Source: OMIS01 sp044350895 (GTDB lineage: Bacteria; Patescibacteriota; Microgenomatia; UBA1400; PJMF01). Taken from it: a stretch of DNA of 64,000 bases. The notes under the pieces are model-generated. The model was not told the DNA's origin and did not search any database. It worked only from the letters and a program-made list of their open reading frames with translations. The position numbers and the translations under genes were made by a program. Below, piece by piece: positions 24,924 through 32,630 of this stretch (position 1 is its first letter; every line of letters starts with the position of its first letter). Where the stretch lies: positions 1-64,000 of the forward strand of contig JBILGT010000004.1 in NCBI GenBank assembly GCA_044350895.1. Direction: 5' to 3'.

Positions 24924-26138
24924 ATGCTAGCACTACCTGAACGCCAACAACCATTCGTAGATTCCCAACAAGCTGAGCTGGATGCGATTATTCGCAACGA
25001 GCAACAACTAAAAGCTGCTCAAGCAGCTGACCGAAAACGTTCTTACATAGAGCCAGGAATACCTGATGTAGAACGTCAAGTTGATTTGGTGCGCATGAGA
25101 GGCTTTGAATTTCAAACGAATCCAGATGGATCAGAAGTAATTGACATACTATGGCCATCACCGGAAGAGGAGGAAACAGACTATCGTGGTTTTGTTCAAG
25201 TAGCGCATCTGTTGTGGCGCAAAAGAAATCAATCTGACAAACAGTTTTTTGCTAGCCCAAAATATCGGCACTCAGCCGATCAGGCATTAAGTACTTGGCA
25301 ACAAGTTGAAGAACTACTAATGGGTGATAGCATTTCTCAGACTGGAGTACCATTTTTCCGTAAGTTACATGACCCTTCAATTCCTGTCACTAAAGCTCAC
25401 ACAGGGCGAACTCCAGCTGCTCACATTCTTGATGTTTTAGAATGTGTGAAATCAGATCATCTGCAATTAGATTTTCGTCGTTTTCTTGTTCGTGTTAATG
25501 CTGTTATGCATGATTGGGGCAAGCTGTTTATTTCTGGCAAGGATATTTATCAGGATCACGCTCATATCAGTTACTATATCGCTCGAAAATTTTTAGCACG
25601 TTACTTCATTGAATATTTTGGTGCAACACCTGAAATTGCATTTGCTCAAGCCGCAACATTTACATTACCGATTAAGTATCATCATTTACTTGAACAAGTT
25701 GAAGAAAATATTCTAACTGAAAAAGAAGCAGCTCAATTACTGCCCTCAGAAGCTGTGCTTGAGGAGATTGCGACGCTGACGATAGCAGATCGTTTAAGTG
25801 TGCGTGGTGGAATGGGCAGATATGCAATGTTTGCATTTCTTGTCTTTTTTGGTTATCCACACCTTTTGAAACAGATTGTCACAACAGAAGAAGTTTTGGT
25901 GCTGGCGCAGCGATTAAGTGGCCAATGTTTAGGTGGTGTTGCTGATGTTTTACATTCATCTGATGAGTATCCAAATCTAATTGATAGCATTGCGCTGCCT
26001 GTCATCAATGGCATTATGAATTTTCAAGCTACCAGTGATGGGCTAGTTACGATGCTTAGTCAAAGTGCCTTAGGTACTCACACGGAGCAAGTATCAAACG
26101 CTCAGAAAAGCGGACTACTGTATAAAGGTATAAAGTGA
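24924..26138 (+). CDS. HD-domain phosphohydrolase-like protein
   Basis: The 404-aa protein contains HD-superfamily metal-ligand motifs in order: AHILDVLECV (His), VNAVMHDWGKLF (His-Asp, about residues 199-210), YQDHAHISYYIARKF (His) and TLTIADRLSVRGG (Asp). HD proteins hydrolyse phosphomono- or phosphodiesters, often of nucleotides or second messengers. The first ~90 residues are helical and unassigned. ATG 24924 is chosen because it follows leader motif A by 3 nt; the in-frame TTG at 24909 lies inside the motif. The same motif precedes the next gene, so the two genes probably answer the same signal. Confidence 0.68.
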   Translation: MLALPERQQPFVDSQQAELDAIIRNEQQLKAAQAADRKRSYIEPGIPDVERQVDLVRMRGFEFQTNPDGSEVIDILWPSPEEEETDYRGFVQVAHLLWRKRNQSDKQFFASPKYRHSADQALSTWQQVEELLMGDSISQTGVPFFRKLHDPSIPVTKAHTGRTPAAHILDVLECVKSDHLQLDFRRFLVRVNAVMHDWGKLFISGKDIYQDHAHISYYIARKFLARYFIEYFGATPEIAFAQAATFTLPIKYHHLLEQVEENILTEKEAAQLLPSEAVLEEIATLTIADRLSVRGGMGRYAMFAFLVFFGYPHLLKQIVTTEEVLVLAQRLSGQCLGGVADVLHSSDEYPNLIDSIALPVINGIMNFQATSDGLVTMLSQSALGTHTEQVSNAQKSGLLYKGIK

Positions 26139-26202
26139 TCACATATGTATATTTACAGATACATATGATGCATATATAATAACCTATAATAATTAAGTGC
26201 GG

Positions 26203-26290
26203 AACACCAAGTGCTTCGCTCCCAAGTAACAACACTTTGCTAGTGCAAAGGGAAACCAAGATGAGCTGAAAGAATACTGGGTGTTTTTTT
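26203..26290 (+). ncRNA. Unrecognised structured leader RNA, copy B, with terminator-like closing stem
   Basis: The core at 26214-26271 repeats copy A: TTCGCTCCCAAGTAACAA (26215-26232), a hairpin CTTTGC-TAGT-GCAAAG (26235-26250) and GAAACCAAG.TGAGC.GAAAG (26252-26272). Outside the core, AACACC (26203-26208) can pair with GGTGTT (26280-26285), which runs into seven T residues (26284-26290), an intrinsic-terminator-like end just before the ATG at 26299. TATAAT at 26185-26190 is a suitable promoter. Conserved core with a different downstream platform from copy A is typical of a riboswitch or protein-binding leader. Confidence 0.72.
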
Positions 26291-26298
26291 GTAACCAA

Positions 26299-27789
26299 AT
26301 GGCAAAAATAGAACGTACTGAACGGCTAGCTCCTCCTACTAATACTGAAATTTTTCAGCAGCTACATAATCTTTTGATCTACTGGCTTTCGCCATCTGAA
26401 GTGAGCCAATTACTGGCTCAGATTGCTTTTAAAGAACTTAGTTCACCAGCATTTTTGCAAGGTATTTCAAGAATAGTAATCGCCTCAAATCCTGAAGGTA
26501 AAAAGACTCGAGGGCTGATTCAAGCACTCCATGGTTACTTTACCCGTGAGGGAGGGACTCCACTTGAAATTGAAGCCCGTGATCCAGAAAAATTATCGGG
26601 AAAACTTGAAGTGAGTGTTTCAAGCGCTGGTCTAGCTGCAAACTGGAAAGTTGATCAAGCACGCCGTGCGATTGCTGGTAATTTTGGTGGTGATACTGTT
26701 CTGGTCGGTACTGACACGATTATTTTTGCTGGAAATGATTCAACTTCAATTGAACGGTTTCCTAACCCAGAACGTGATAGACACTTCGCCCAGATACATG
26801 GTTTACCTTGGACTTGGGGAAGTATTAAAGGACAAGTTGAGAGAGTTGTGAATAAAATTGCGAGCAGAGAAGCAGAGCCTCCAAAGGAAGCCGTGGTCAT
26901 TGCTCACTGCGTGACCTCATTTGCACGAAAAGCACTTGCTGAAGATGCTGGTGTACTTTTCAACCTTGGCTATTCTATTCGCACGATCTACTGGGGAATT
27001 AAAGAAGAACAGATCTGGAGAGATATCGAAAAGTATCGGGCAGAAAATACTATTGCCCACATGAACAAGCGACCACCACTGGTAAAACTTGCAGAAGATT
27101 ATCGCGATCACATCACAGAAGTTGATATTACGCACCTTGTTTGTGGTTTGCTGGCTGATACTGTGGGAAACCCCATAACATTTGAAAATAAAGATGGACA
27201 TGAGGTATTGATGGATCCTGGAAAAGAGGATCTGAGATTTGTACGTCCTGGTCTGATGTTACAAAATGATGGCAGTATCCAGCTAGTTGATACGTTGGGT
27301 GGGGTACAAACACTTACACTTGATAGTTGTACAACAGGACAGATACTAGGTGTGATTGATGACAGTGGCAAACGCATTTTTTCGGAACCAACTGAACGAG
27401 GAATTCGTTTTCTAATCCCAAAACGAGGACTTTTACTCACTAAAGTGCGCATGTCTTTGGAAAATGGTACAGTGCGACAGCTTACCTCTCTTGAATCAAA
27501 CATTCTTAGAACACTAATTGAACAGACGCAAGCATATGAAAAAGTCCTAGATATCGTAACAAGCTTTATGATCGATGGCATCCCGCCTCAGGTAGTACTT
27601 GCAGCATTTCTCGCGAGTGTTGCTGTGCCACTGCAAGGCAATTCACAGGAAGTAACTGTGATGGGGTACCCTGAACTACTTAAGCCGACTGAGCCTGATG
27701 GTTCACCACGCAGAGAGACGCCAACTGAGAAGGCACAAAGGATTAGAGACGCGTATGTGCGAATGCATGTGGGTAAATATAGTTTTTAA
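26299..27789 (+). CDS. Unknown 496-aa protein, N-terminal half possibly Maf/ITPase-like
   Basis: No secure family. Residues about 45-70 (RIVIASNPEGKKTRGLIQALHGYF) and about 120-150 (GGDTVLVGTDTIIFAG) follow the order of Maf/HAM1 nucleotide pyrophosphatases (I-x-A-S/T-x-x-x-x-K/R and G-A-D-T-V-V), but key residues differ, so this is only a weak fold suggestion. The C-terminal half is beta-rich (LVDTLGGVQTLTLDSC, GLLLTKVRMSL) with no assignment. No membrane segment. ATG 26299 is chosen; an upstream GTG at 26281 lies within the U-rich terminator-like end of leader copy B. Its stop overlaps the convergent gene by 4 bp. Confidence 0.6.
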   Translation: MAKIERTERLAPPTNTEIFQQLHNLLIYWLSPSEVSQLLAQIAFKELSSPAFLQGISRIVIASNPEGKKTRGLIQALHGYFTREGGTPLEIEARDPEKLSGKLEVSVSSAGLAANWKVDQARRAIAGNFGGDTVLVGTDTIIFAGNDSTSIERFPNPERDRHFAQIHGLPWTWGSIKGQVERVVNKIASREAEPPKEAVVIAHCVTSFARKALAEDAGVLFNLGYSIRTIYWGIKEEQIWRDIEKYRAENTIAHMNKRPPLVKLAEDYRDHITEVDITHLVCGLLADTVGNPITFENKDGHEVLMDPGKEDLRFVRPGLMLQNDGSIQLVDTLGGVQTLTLDSCTTGQILGVIDDSGKRIFSEPTERGIRFLIPKRGLLLTKVRMSLENGTVRQLTSLESNILRTLIEQTQAYEKVLDIVTSFMIDGIPPQVVLAAFLASVAVPLQGNSQEVTVMGYPELLKPTEPDGSPRRETPTEKAQRIRDAYVRMHVGKYSF

Positions 27790-28112
27790 TTTAGTGATTC
27801 AGCAAGAAGGTTAGCAGTATTTTGAGGATCATTCACACTGGCGGTTATGGTATGTAGTTGTAGTTCTTCAATCGTCAGGGCAAATTCTGGGTCAAACGGA
27901 GTGTGTTTCAAAAATAATATTGCGGCGTAGCCAGGTTCAGTTTCAAGTAAAACACGTAACTCATCAATGCCAATATCACCGAGTGAAACAGTATCAAAAC
28001 TTCCTTTAGTGAACGGATGTCTATGCAGCTCTTGAGTAATTTGTGCAGCACCGTTTCTGGGGCCAACTACTGCAACTGATTTTCGATGCCCTGTTTCAAC
28101 TGTTTTACTCAT
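27786..28112 (-). CDS. Small unknown protein
   Basis: 108 aa, soluble, alternating strands and helices (KSVAVVGPRNGAAQ, GYAAILFLKH, LLAESLN), compatible with a small alpha/beta fold. The start VAVVGPRNG faintly resembles a nucleotide-binding turn. No family recognised. Convergent with the 496-aa gene (4-bp overlap) and 74 nt downstream of the next minus-strand gene. Confidence 0.5.
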   Translation of the reverse strand: MSKTVETGHRKSVAVVGPRNGAAQITQELHRHPFTKGSFDTVSLGDIGIDELRVLLETEPGYAAILFLKHTPFDPEFALTIEELQLHTITASVNDPQNTANLLAESLN

Positions 28113-28186
28113 ATGAAATTATCACACATTTTATCATTTACTGATAAAAATAATATATGAAAATTGTACTAATGCTGTACGATAGG

Positions 28187-28678
28187 TTACGCCTTATAGG
28201 TGACAACAAGTTCTGGAGGAGTGAATTCCTGAGAAGTGATCTCTTGTTGTGGCTTTGTCGTCAAAAGATACATGGTATCGTGTGGAGCTGCTGCGTAGAC
28301 ACTCAATAAGTGACTGAGTATCAGGTCCCAGTTTCCAACATCTGGATACATCGCTTGTAAGTCCTGCATGACTTCTGCTCTCAAAATATTGTACGCGACA
28401 CTGCCAGTATCAGTGGGAAATGCTCCAACTTCACATTTGGCAATAATTGTCTGAGTGAGTGAGTTGAAATGTAGATCAGGATCAAATGCTTCACCTGTAT
28501 TTGGACGTGGAGCTACTAACTGTAAATGCAAAATACCAGTTTCAAGATCATTTTGCAGTACGACAAGAATAGTGGCTCGGGGAGCACGCAAGAATTTTTC
28601 AACTGCATCAGGATCGCGTTGTAAGCCGAGTGGACGCTCTGCGAGCTGGATAGGAGATTCTGGTCGTAGGTTCTGCAT
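28187..28678 (-). CDS. Unknown 163-aa protein
   Basis: Soluble protein without recognised domains. A central beta segment (ATILVVLQNDLETGILHLQLVAPRP) is followed by a helix-rich part (VAYNILRAEVMQDLQAMYP) and a beta-rich C-terminus (TMYLLTTKPQQ). The 8-bp palindrome at 28722-28738 lies just upstream of its start and could be an operator. Function unknown. Confidence 0.5.
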   Translation of the reverse strand: MQNLRPESPIQLAERPLGLQRDPDAVEKFLRAPRATILVVLQNDLETGILHLQLVAPRPNTGEAFDPDLHFNSLTQTIIAKCEVGAFPTDTGSVAYNILRAEVMQDLQAMYPDVGNWDLILSHLLSVYAAAPHDTMYLLTTKPQQEITSQEFTPPELVVTYKA

Positions 28679-28721
28679 AAAAGTGCATTATAGTATATCA
28701 AAAATTGCAGCCAAAGCAATG

Positions 28722-28738
28722 TAAAGCCAGGCTTTACT
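28722..28738. repeat. Perfect palindrome between divergent genes
   Basis: GTAAAGCC-A-GGCTTTAC (8-bp arms, 1-nt spacer) followed by TTTT on the plus strand. It lies in the 228-bp gap between the minus-strand unknown gene and glyA. It could be an operator or a weak terminator. A second hairpin (AACTCTT-TGC-AAGAGTT, 28843-28859) lies nearer to glyA. Confidence 0.45.
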
Positions 28739-28906
28739 TTTTAACCTGCAAAAGCTACGCTATCAGCTATGATCAAATCACGCCTTGCATCTCACTCCTC
28801 ATTTTCTACTGCACACTAGACTCGTGTCGCACGTCGTAGTACAACTCTTTGCAAGAGTTATGTTTTAATTTCAGTACATACCAAATTTTTAAACCGAAAG
28901 GGCATA

Positions 28907-30217
28907 ATGCCAGATACAATTTTTTCTCTGATAGATCAAGAGGAACAGCGCCAAAAAGAAATGATTGGCTTGATTCCATCTGAAAATAATACTTCACCTG
29001 AAGTTTCCGCAGTGCTAGCTTCCTGTCTGTCCAACAAATATGCAGAAGGTTACCCTGGACGCCGTTACTATGAAGGCAACCAAATCGTAGACAAGATAGA
29101 AAATGCTGCAATTGATCGAGTTAAAGAGTTATTTGATGTTCCATACGTCAATGTACAGCCATATTCTGGTAGTCCGGCAAATTTTGCAATTTACTTTGCG
29201 TTGATGCAACCTGGCGAGACGCTCATGGGCTTAAAGCTATCAATGGGAGGACATTTAACGCATGGTCACCCAAATGTCACTGCCTCAGGACGTTTTTATA
29301 ACTCAGTTCAGTATGGAGTGAAAGAAAATGCGCGAATTGATTTTGATGAAGTACGTGAACTTGCCAAAAAGCATAAACCAAAAGTTATCGTAGCAGGCAA
29401 TACGGCATATCCTTTCAAGCTAGATTTTAAGAAGTTTAGAGAAATTGCTGATGAAGTTGGAGCCTGGCTGGTGGCAGACATTTCTCATGTCACCGGTTTG
29501 GTTATTGCTGGTGAACATCCGAGTCCAATGCCATTTGCCGATGTTGTCATGACGACAACACACAAAACTTTCCGAGGCCCTCGTGGCGCTATGATTTTGG
29601 TGACCAAAAGAGGAATGAAACGCGATCCAGAGCTTGGTAAAAAAATTGATGGAGCTATTATTCCTGGTCTGCAAGGTGGTCCACACAATGCCACCACTGC
29701 AGCAATTGCAATTGCTGCTAAAGAAGCCAGTACCGCCAAGTTTAAAAAGTATGCCCAGCAGATTAGAAAAAATGCTGATGCAATGGCTGACGAATTCAAA
29801 AAACAAGGATTAACCCTGGTGGGTGGAGGAACTGAGACACACCTGATTGTGGTAGATTTAACGCCATTTGGTATAAGTCTCGGAACACAAGTTTCGTTTG
29901 CTATGGATGTGGCAGGAATCTATGCCAACCGCAACACAGTGCCAACAGAAAAAGGCTCACCATTCTATCCATCTGGCTTGCGCGTGGGAACACCACTCGT
30001 TACCACTCGGGGAATGAAAGAAAAAGAAATGCGTCAAATTGCTCGTTGGATTGCACAAGTAGTTGACCACGTCAAAAATGAACAACTGCCCACAGATCCA
30101 AAAGAGCGACAAGCATTTTTGAGTGACTTTAGAAAGAAAGCAGTCAAGGATACAACCTTGCTTGCTATCAGAAAAGAAGTCACAGAGCTTGCACTCAAGT
30201 TCCCACTGTTTAAATAG
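28907..30217 (+). CDS. glyA: Serine hydroxymethyltransferase
   Basis: PLP enzyme interconverting serine and glycine while charging tetrahydrofolate with a one-carbon unit. Family segments: MIGLIPSENNTSPEVSAVLASCLSNKYAEGYPGRRYYEGN, SGSPANFAIYFALMQPG, VADISHVTGLV and the PLP-Lys motif VVMTTTHKTFRGPRGAMIL (about residues 211-229), then GLQGGPHNATTAAIAIA. Length 436 aa is usual. AAAGGG lies before the ATG. FolD, also in the window, uses its product. Confidence 0.96.
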   Translation: MPDTIFSLIDQEEQRQKEMIGLIPSENNTSPEVSAVLASCLSNKYAEGYPGRRYYEGNQIVDKIENAAIDRVKELFDVPYVNVQPYSGSPANFAIYFALMQPGETLMGLKLSMGGHLTHGHPNVTASGRFYNSVQYGVKENARIDFDEVRELAKKHKPKVIVAGNTAYPFKLDFKKFREIADEVGAWLVADISHVTGLVIAGEHPSPMPFADVVMTTTHKTFRGPRGAMILVTKRGMKRDPELGKKIDGAIIPGLQGGPHNATTAAIAIAAKEASTAKFKKYAQQIRKNADAMADEFKKQGLTLVGGGTETHLIVVDLTPFGISLGTQVSFAMDVAGIYANRNTVPTEKGSPFYPSGLRVGTPLVTTRGMKEKEMRQIARWIAQVVDHVKNEQLPTDPKERQAFLSDFRKKAVKDTTLLAIRKEVTELALKFPLFK

Positions 30218-30223
30218 CACATC

Positions 30224-30353
30224 GAGCTGATTACTTCCATCAGACACAGCTGGCACCTTCTCCAGCTTTGCTAGCTTCTTGCTCCAGTACTTTTTGGGGA
30301 TCGAGAAGTTCGTGGTGTCGCAAGTAGCTACAGTCTGTGAAAGTAATCAGCTC
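30224..30353 (+). ncRNA. 130-nt rod-like RNA or inverted repeat between glyA and yhhQ
   Basis: GAGCTGATTACTT (30224-30236) pairs perfectly with AAGTAATCAGCTC (30341-30353). Further nested pairs continue inward: CAGAC/GTCTG (30241-30245/30333-30337), AGCT/AGCT (30248-30251/30326-30329), GGCACC/GGTGTC (30252-30257/30314-30319, one G-U) and TTCTC/GAGAA (30258-30262/30303-30307). The result is one long irregular hairpin with a ~40-nt apical region. It begins 7 nt after the glyA stop and ends 30 nt before yhhQ. I cannot match it to SRP RNA, 6S RNA or a preQ1 riboswitch; a MITE-like repeat is also possible. Confidence 0.65.
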
Positions 30354-30382
30354 TTCACGTACATAATTACTCAAAAGGAAAC

Positions 30383-30985
30383 ATGTTTAAAATTCAAAAA
30401 TTTGATCTTATCGTAGCAGTCTATATTTTCTGTATTGCAGCGTCAGAGCTGATGGGAGCAAAAACATTCCCACTGGCCAATATTTTCGGTTATCAACTCA
30501 ATGCTAGTGTTGCGATCTTTCTCTTGCCACTGCTATTTACCATCAACGATATGGTGACTGAAGTGTATGGAAAAGAGCGGACAAAAAGCATTATTCGCTC
30601 AGGAACAGTAGTTATTTTTTTACTCTTACTATTTTCATTGCTAGCAACTAGTTTGCCAGCGTCAGGTAGATTTCAGTCCACTGAACCTGCATATGACACA
30701 ATTTTTGGACTATCAGCAAGAATTGCTGCAGCAAGTTTGATTGCATTTACAACTGCAGATTTCTTGGATGTGGCAGTTTTCGCCAAGATTCGCAAGGCAC
30801 TGGGAAAAAGTAAGTTGTGGCTTAGAAATAATCTTTCAAATTTTATTGCGCAGTTTGTAGATACCGTACTATTTATGTTTTTGGCATTTTATTCATTCGA
30901 TAGATCTCTGAGTGCCAACCTGACGTTTTTATTCAGCCTAATTCTGCCATATTGGCTCCTGAAGTGTTCCAATGTCAGTAATTGA
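30383..30985 (+). CDS. yhhQ: Queuosine precursor transporter (VUT/YhhQ family)
   Basis: Imports preQ0/preQ1-type precursors of the tRNA nucleoside queuosine. The 200-aa protein has about six hydrophobic helices and the family segments AASELMGAKTFPL, LPLLFTINDMVTEVYGKERTKSIIRSG, ARIAAASLIAFTTADFLDVAVFAKIRK and LRNNLSNFIAQFVDTVLFMFLAF (the N-x-x-S-N-x-x-x-Q-x-x-D-T motif). AAAGGA precedes the ATG. queA and tgt, the enzymes that act on the imported base, are 8 kb away in this window. Confidence 0.88.
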   Translation: MFKIQKFDLIVAVYIFCIAASELMGAKTFPLANIFGYQLNASVAIFLLPLLFTINDMVTEVYGKERTKSIIRSGTVVIFLLLLFSLLATSLPASGRFQSTEPAYDTIFGLSARIAAASLIAFTTADFLDVAVFAKIRKALGKSKLWLRNNLSNFIAQFVDTVLFMFLAFYSFDRSLSANLTFLFSLILPYWLLKCSNVSN

Positions 30986-31017
30986 AACCCCATTGGTATA
31001 TTGGGGTGTTAACTGGC

Positions 31018-31707
31018 TTAAGCGGGAAGAATAGCTTCAATCATCTCGAGTTCACGTCGGCCATGGAATTTTGCTTTAACATCTTCATGGCTGACGTCAA
31101 AACCAGCGCGTTCGAGAAGCGTAATGAAATCCTCACGTTTTTGAGAAGCACTGGGATGGAACTCGCAGATAATATGTTTGATCAGATGTAGAGAATCACG
31201 TGCACTTTTTAGCACTTCCACTTCGGCACCTTCAATATCCATTTTGAGTAAATCGATAGGCTGAGTAATGAGCGACGCCAAGGTGACAACAGGAACACGG
31301 ATCGCTTCAGTTTTCTGCGCATTATTCCAAGCACCTTCAATAAATGAGGCAGTACTATGCCAATTGAATTCTGTGTCAGCATACAACGTACGAGCGCGAG
31401 CTGGTTCCGCACCCAGAGCAGCATTCACTGTGGTTATGTCCTGGAGATCATTTTCAGCAATGTTTTTTTCGAGTAGTGCAAAATTGATAGGATGCGGTTC
31501 AACTGCAATGATCTGTGCACCAGGCAGTACTTTTTTGAAGTAAAGTGTTGACAATCCAATATGTGCTCCAGCATCGATGATTACTGGCCGAGGATTTTCA
31601 GTTTCAAAGTAGTACGTATGATGAGTAAACACCTCAGACTTGAGCTGGAGCGTCTCTTCACGGTTGTTACACCAGACTTCAAACGGTTCTATAGTTAGTT
31701 TTTCCAT
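31018..31707 (-). CDS. FkbM-family SAM methyltransferase
   Basis: Predicted O-methyltransferase, usually acting on sugars or polyketides. SAM site VIIDAGAHIGLSTLYFKKVLPGAQIIAVEPHPINFALLEKNI (about residues 43-83), then FkbM-type LLKMDIEGAEVEVLKSA (about 152-168). ATG 31707 is preferred because TAGAAT (31720-31715) ends 7 nt before it; the farther upstream start would cross the nfo promoter and start codon. 229 aa. Divergent from nfo, with 20 bp between the two ATGs. Confidence 0.85.
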   Translation of the reverse strand: MEKLTIEPFEVWCNNREETLQLKSEVFTHHTYYFETENPRPVIIDAGAHIGLSTLYFKKVLPGAQIIAVEPHPINFALLEKNIAENDLQDITTVNAALGAEPARARTLYADTEFNWHSTASFIEGAWNNAQKTEAIRVPVVTLASLITQPIDLLKMDIEGAEVEVLKSARDSLHLIKHIICEFHPSASQKREDFITLLERAGFDVSHEDVKAKFHGRRELEMIEAILPA

Positions 31708-31713
31708 ATATGG

Positions 31714-31720
31714 TATTCTA
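31714..31720. promoter_or_regulatory. Shared symmetric -10 of the FkbM/nfo divergent pair
   Basis: The 7-bp TATTCTA supplies TATTCT for nfo on the plus strand (8 nt before its ATG) and TAGAAT for the methyltransferase on the minus strand (7 nt before its ATG). With start sites near the two ATGs, transcription would begin about 20 bp apart in opposite directions. Confidence 0.6.
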
Positions 31721-31727
31721 CCTAAAT

Positions 31728-32630
31728 ATGCAAAGAAAAATTGGAGCACATGTATCAACCGCTGGTGGACTAGAAAATGGCGTCATTAAAGCGCAGTCAA
31801 TTGGTTGTAATTGTTTTCAATTATTTTCTGGTAGTCCACGAATTTGGCAGCGTAAAAAGCTTGCTGAAGTAGAAACTGAAAAATACTTTGCAGAGCGAGA
31901 AAAGTGGGGGATAGGTCCAGTTATTACGCATGCTCTGTACCTCGTCAACCTAGCAAGTGATAAAGCGGAAAATGTACAAAAATCCTTTAATTCTTTGAAA
32001 TATGAACTGGAATTTGATGCGGCAATTCAAGGCGGGGGAGTTGTAGTGCATCTGGGCAGTCACCAGGGTAGGGGATGGGCGAGTGCAAAGGATCAAGTTG
32101 CGAAAGTCGTGGGTGATCTCCTTCGTGAAACACCTGAGAATTCTACCTTTTTGATTGAAAATGCCGCCGGTCAGAACGGAAAAGTGGGAGATGATCTGGG
32201 AGAGATTAGAGAATTGCTTGAAGTAATTGAAAAAGATGGTCAGTTTGTTTCCAAAGGGAGAATTGGTTGGTGTTTTGACACCTGTCATGCTCATGCTGCT
32301 GGATACTATTTGGGAGAATCTGTTCCTGAAAACGTAGTGATGGCTGAAAAAATTACTCGGCAGCCACAATCAGCTCTCAAAACAATCTCTGAACAAGGCT
32401 TATGGGAAATGCTCAAATGTATTCACGTCAATGATAGTCGTGATCCATTCGGTAGTGGCAAAGATCGACATGCCAACCTCGGTGATGGTAATATTCCCCA
32501 AGAAGATTTACGTCATTTTCTGCACTTTAGTGAACTAAAGCACATCCCATTAATCCTCGAAGTTCCTGGTTTAGATGGTGAAGGTCCAGATGCAGCTAAT
32601 GTTGAACGTCTGAAAAAGATTCTTGAGTAG
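31728..32630 (+). CDS. nfo: Endonuclease IV (AP endonuclease)
   Basis: Cleaves the backbone 5' to abasic sites in base-excision repair, with three zinc ions in a TIM barrel. Motifs: RKIGAHVSTAGGLENGV (His), CFQLFSGSPRIW, HALYLVNLAS, VVVHLGSHQG, LIENAAGQ (Glu), WCFDTCHAHAAGY (Asp, His) and IHVNDSRDPFGSGKDRHANLGDG (Asp, His), LILEVPG (Glu). 300 aa. The ATG at 31728 aligns with the family start; there is no Shine-Dalgarno. The 3' end overlaps the convergent B12-regulated gene by 35 bp. Confidence 0.95.
   Translation: MQRKIGAHVSTAGGLENGVIKAQSIGCNCFQLFSGSPRIWQRKKLAEVETEKYFAEREKWGIGPVITHALYLVNLASDKAENVQKSFNSLKYELEFDAAIQGGGVVVHLGSHQGRGWASAKDQVAKVVGDLLRETPENSTFLIENAAGQNGKVGDDLGEIRELLEVIEKDGQFVSKGRIGWCFDTCHAHAAGYYLGESVPENVVMAEKITRQPQSALKTISEQGLWEMLKCIHVNDSRDPFGSGKDRHANLGDGNIPQEDLRHFLHFSELKHIPLILEVPGLDGEGPDAANVERLKKILE

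Noticed and set aside
30224..30382. Known preQ1 riboswitch before yhhQ
   Set aside because: Neither the small class I pseudoknot with its A-rich tail nor recognisable class II/III elements are seen.
30982..31191. A 69-codon plus-strand ORF after yhhQ
   Set aside because: It lies antisense to the FkbM methyltransferase coding region and has no independent support.
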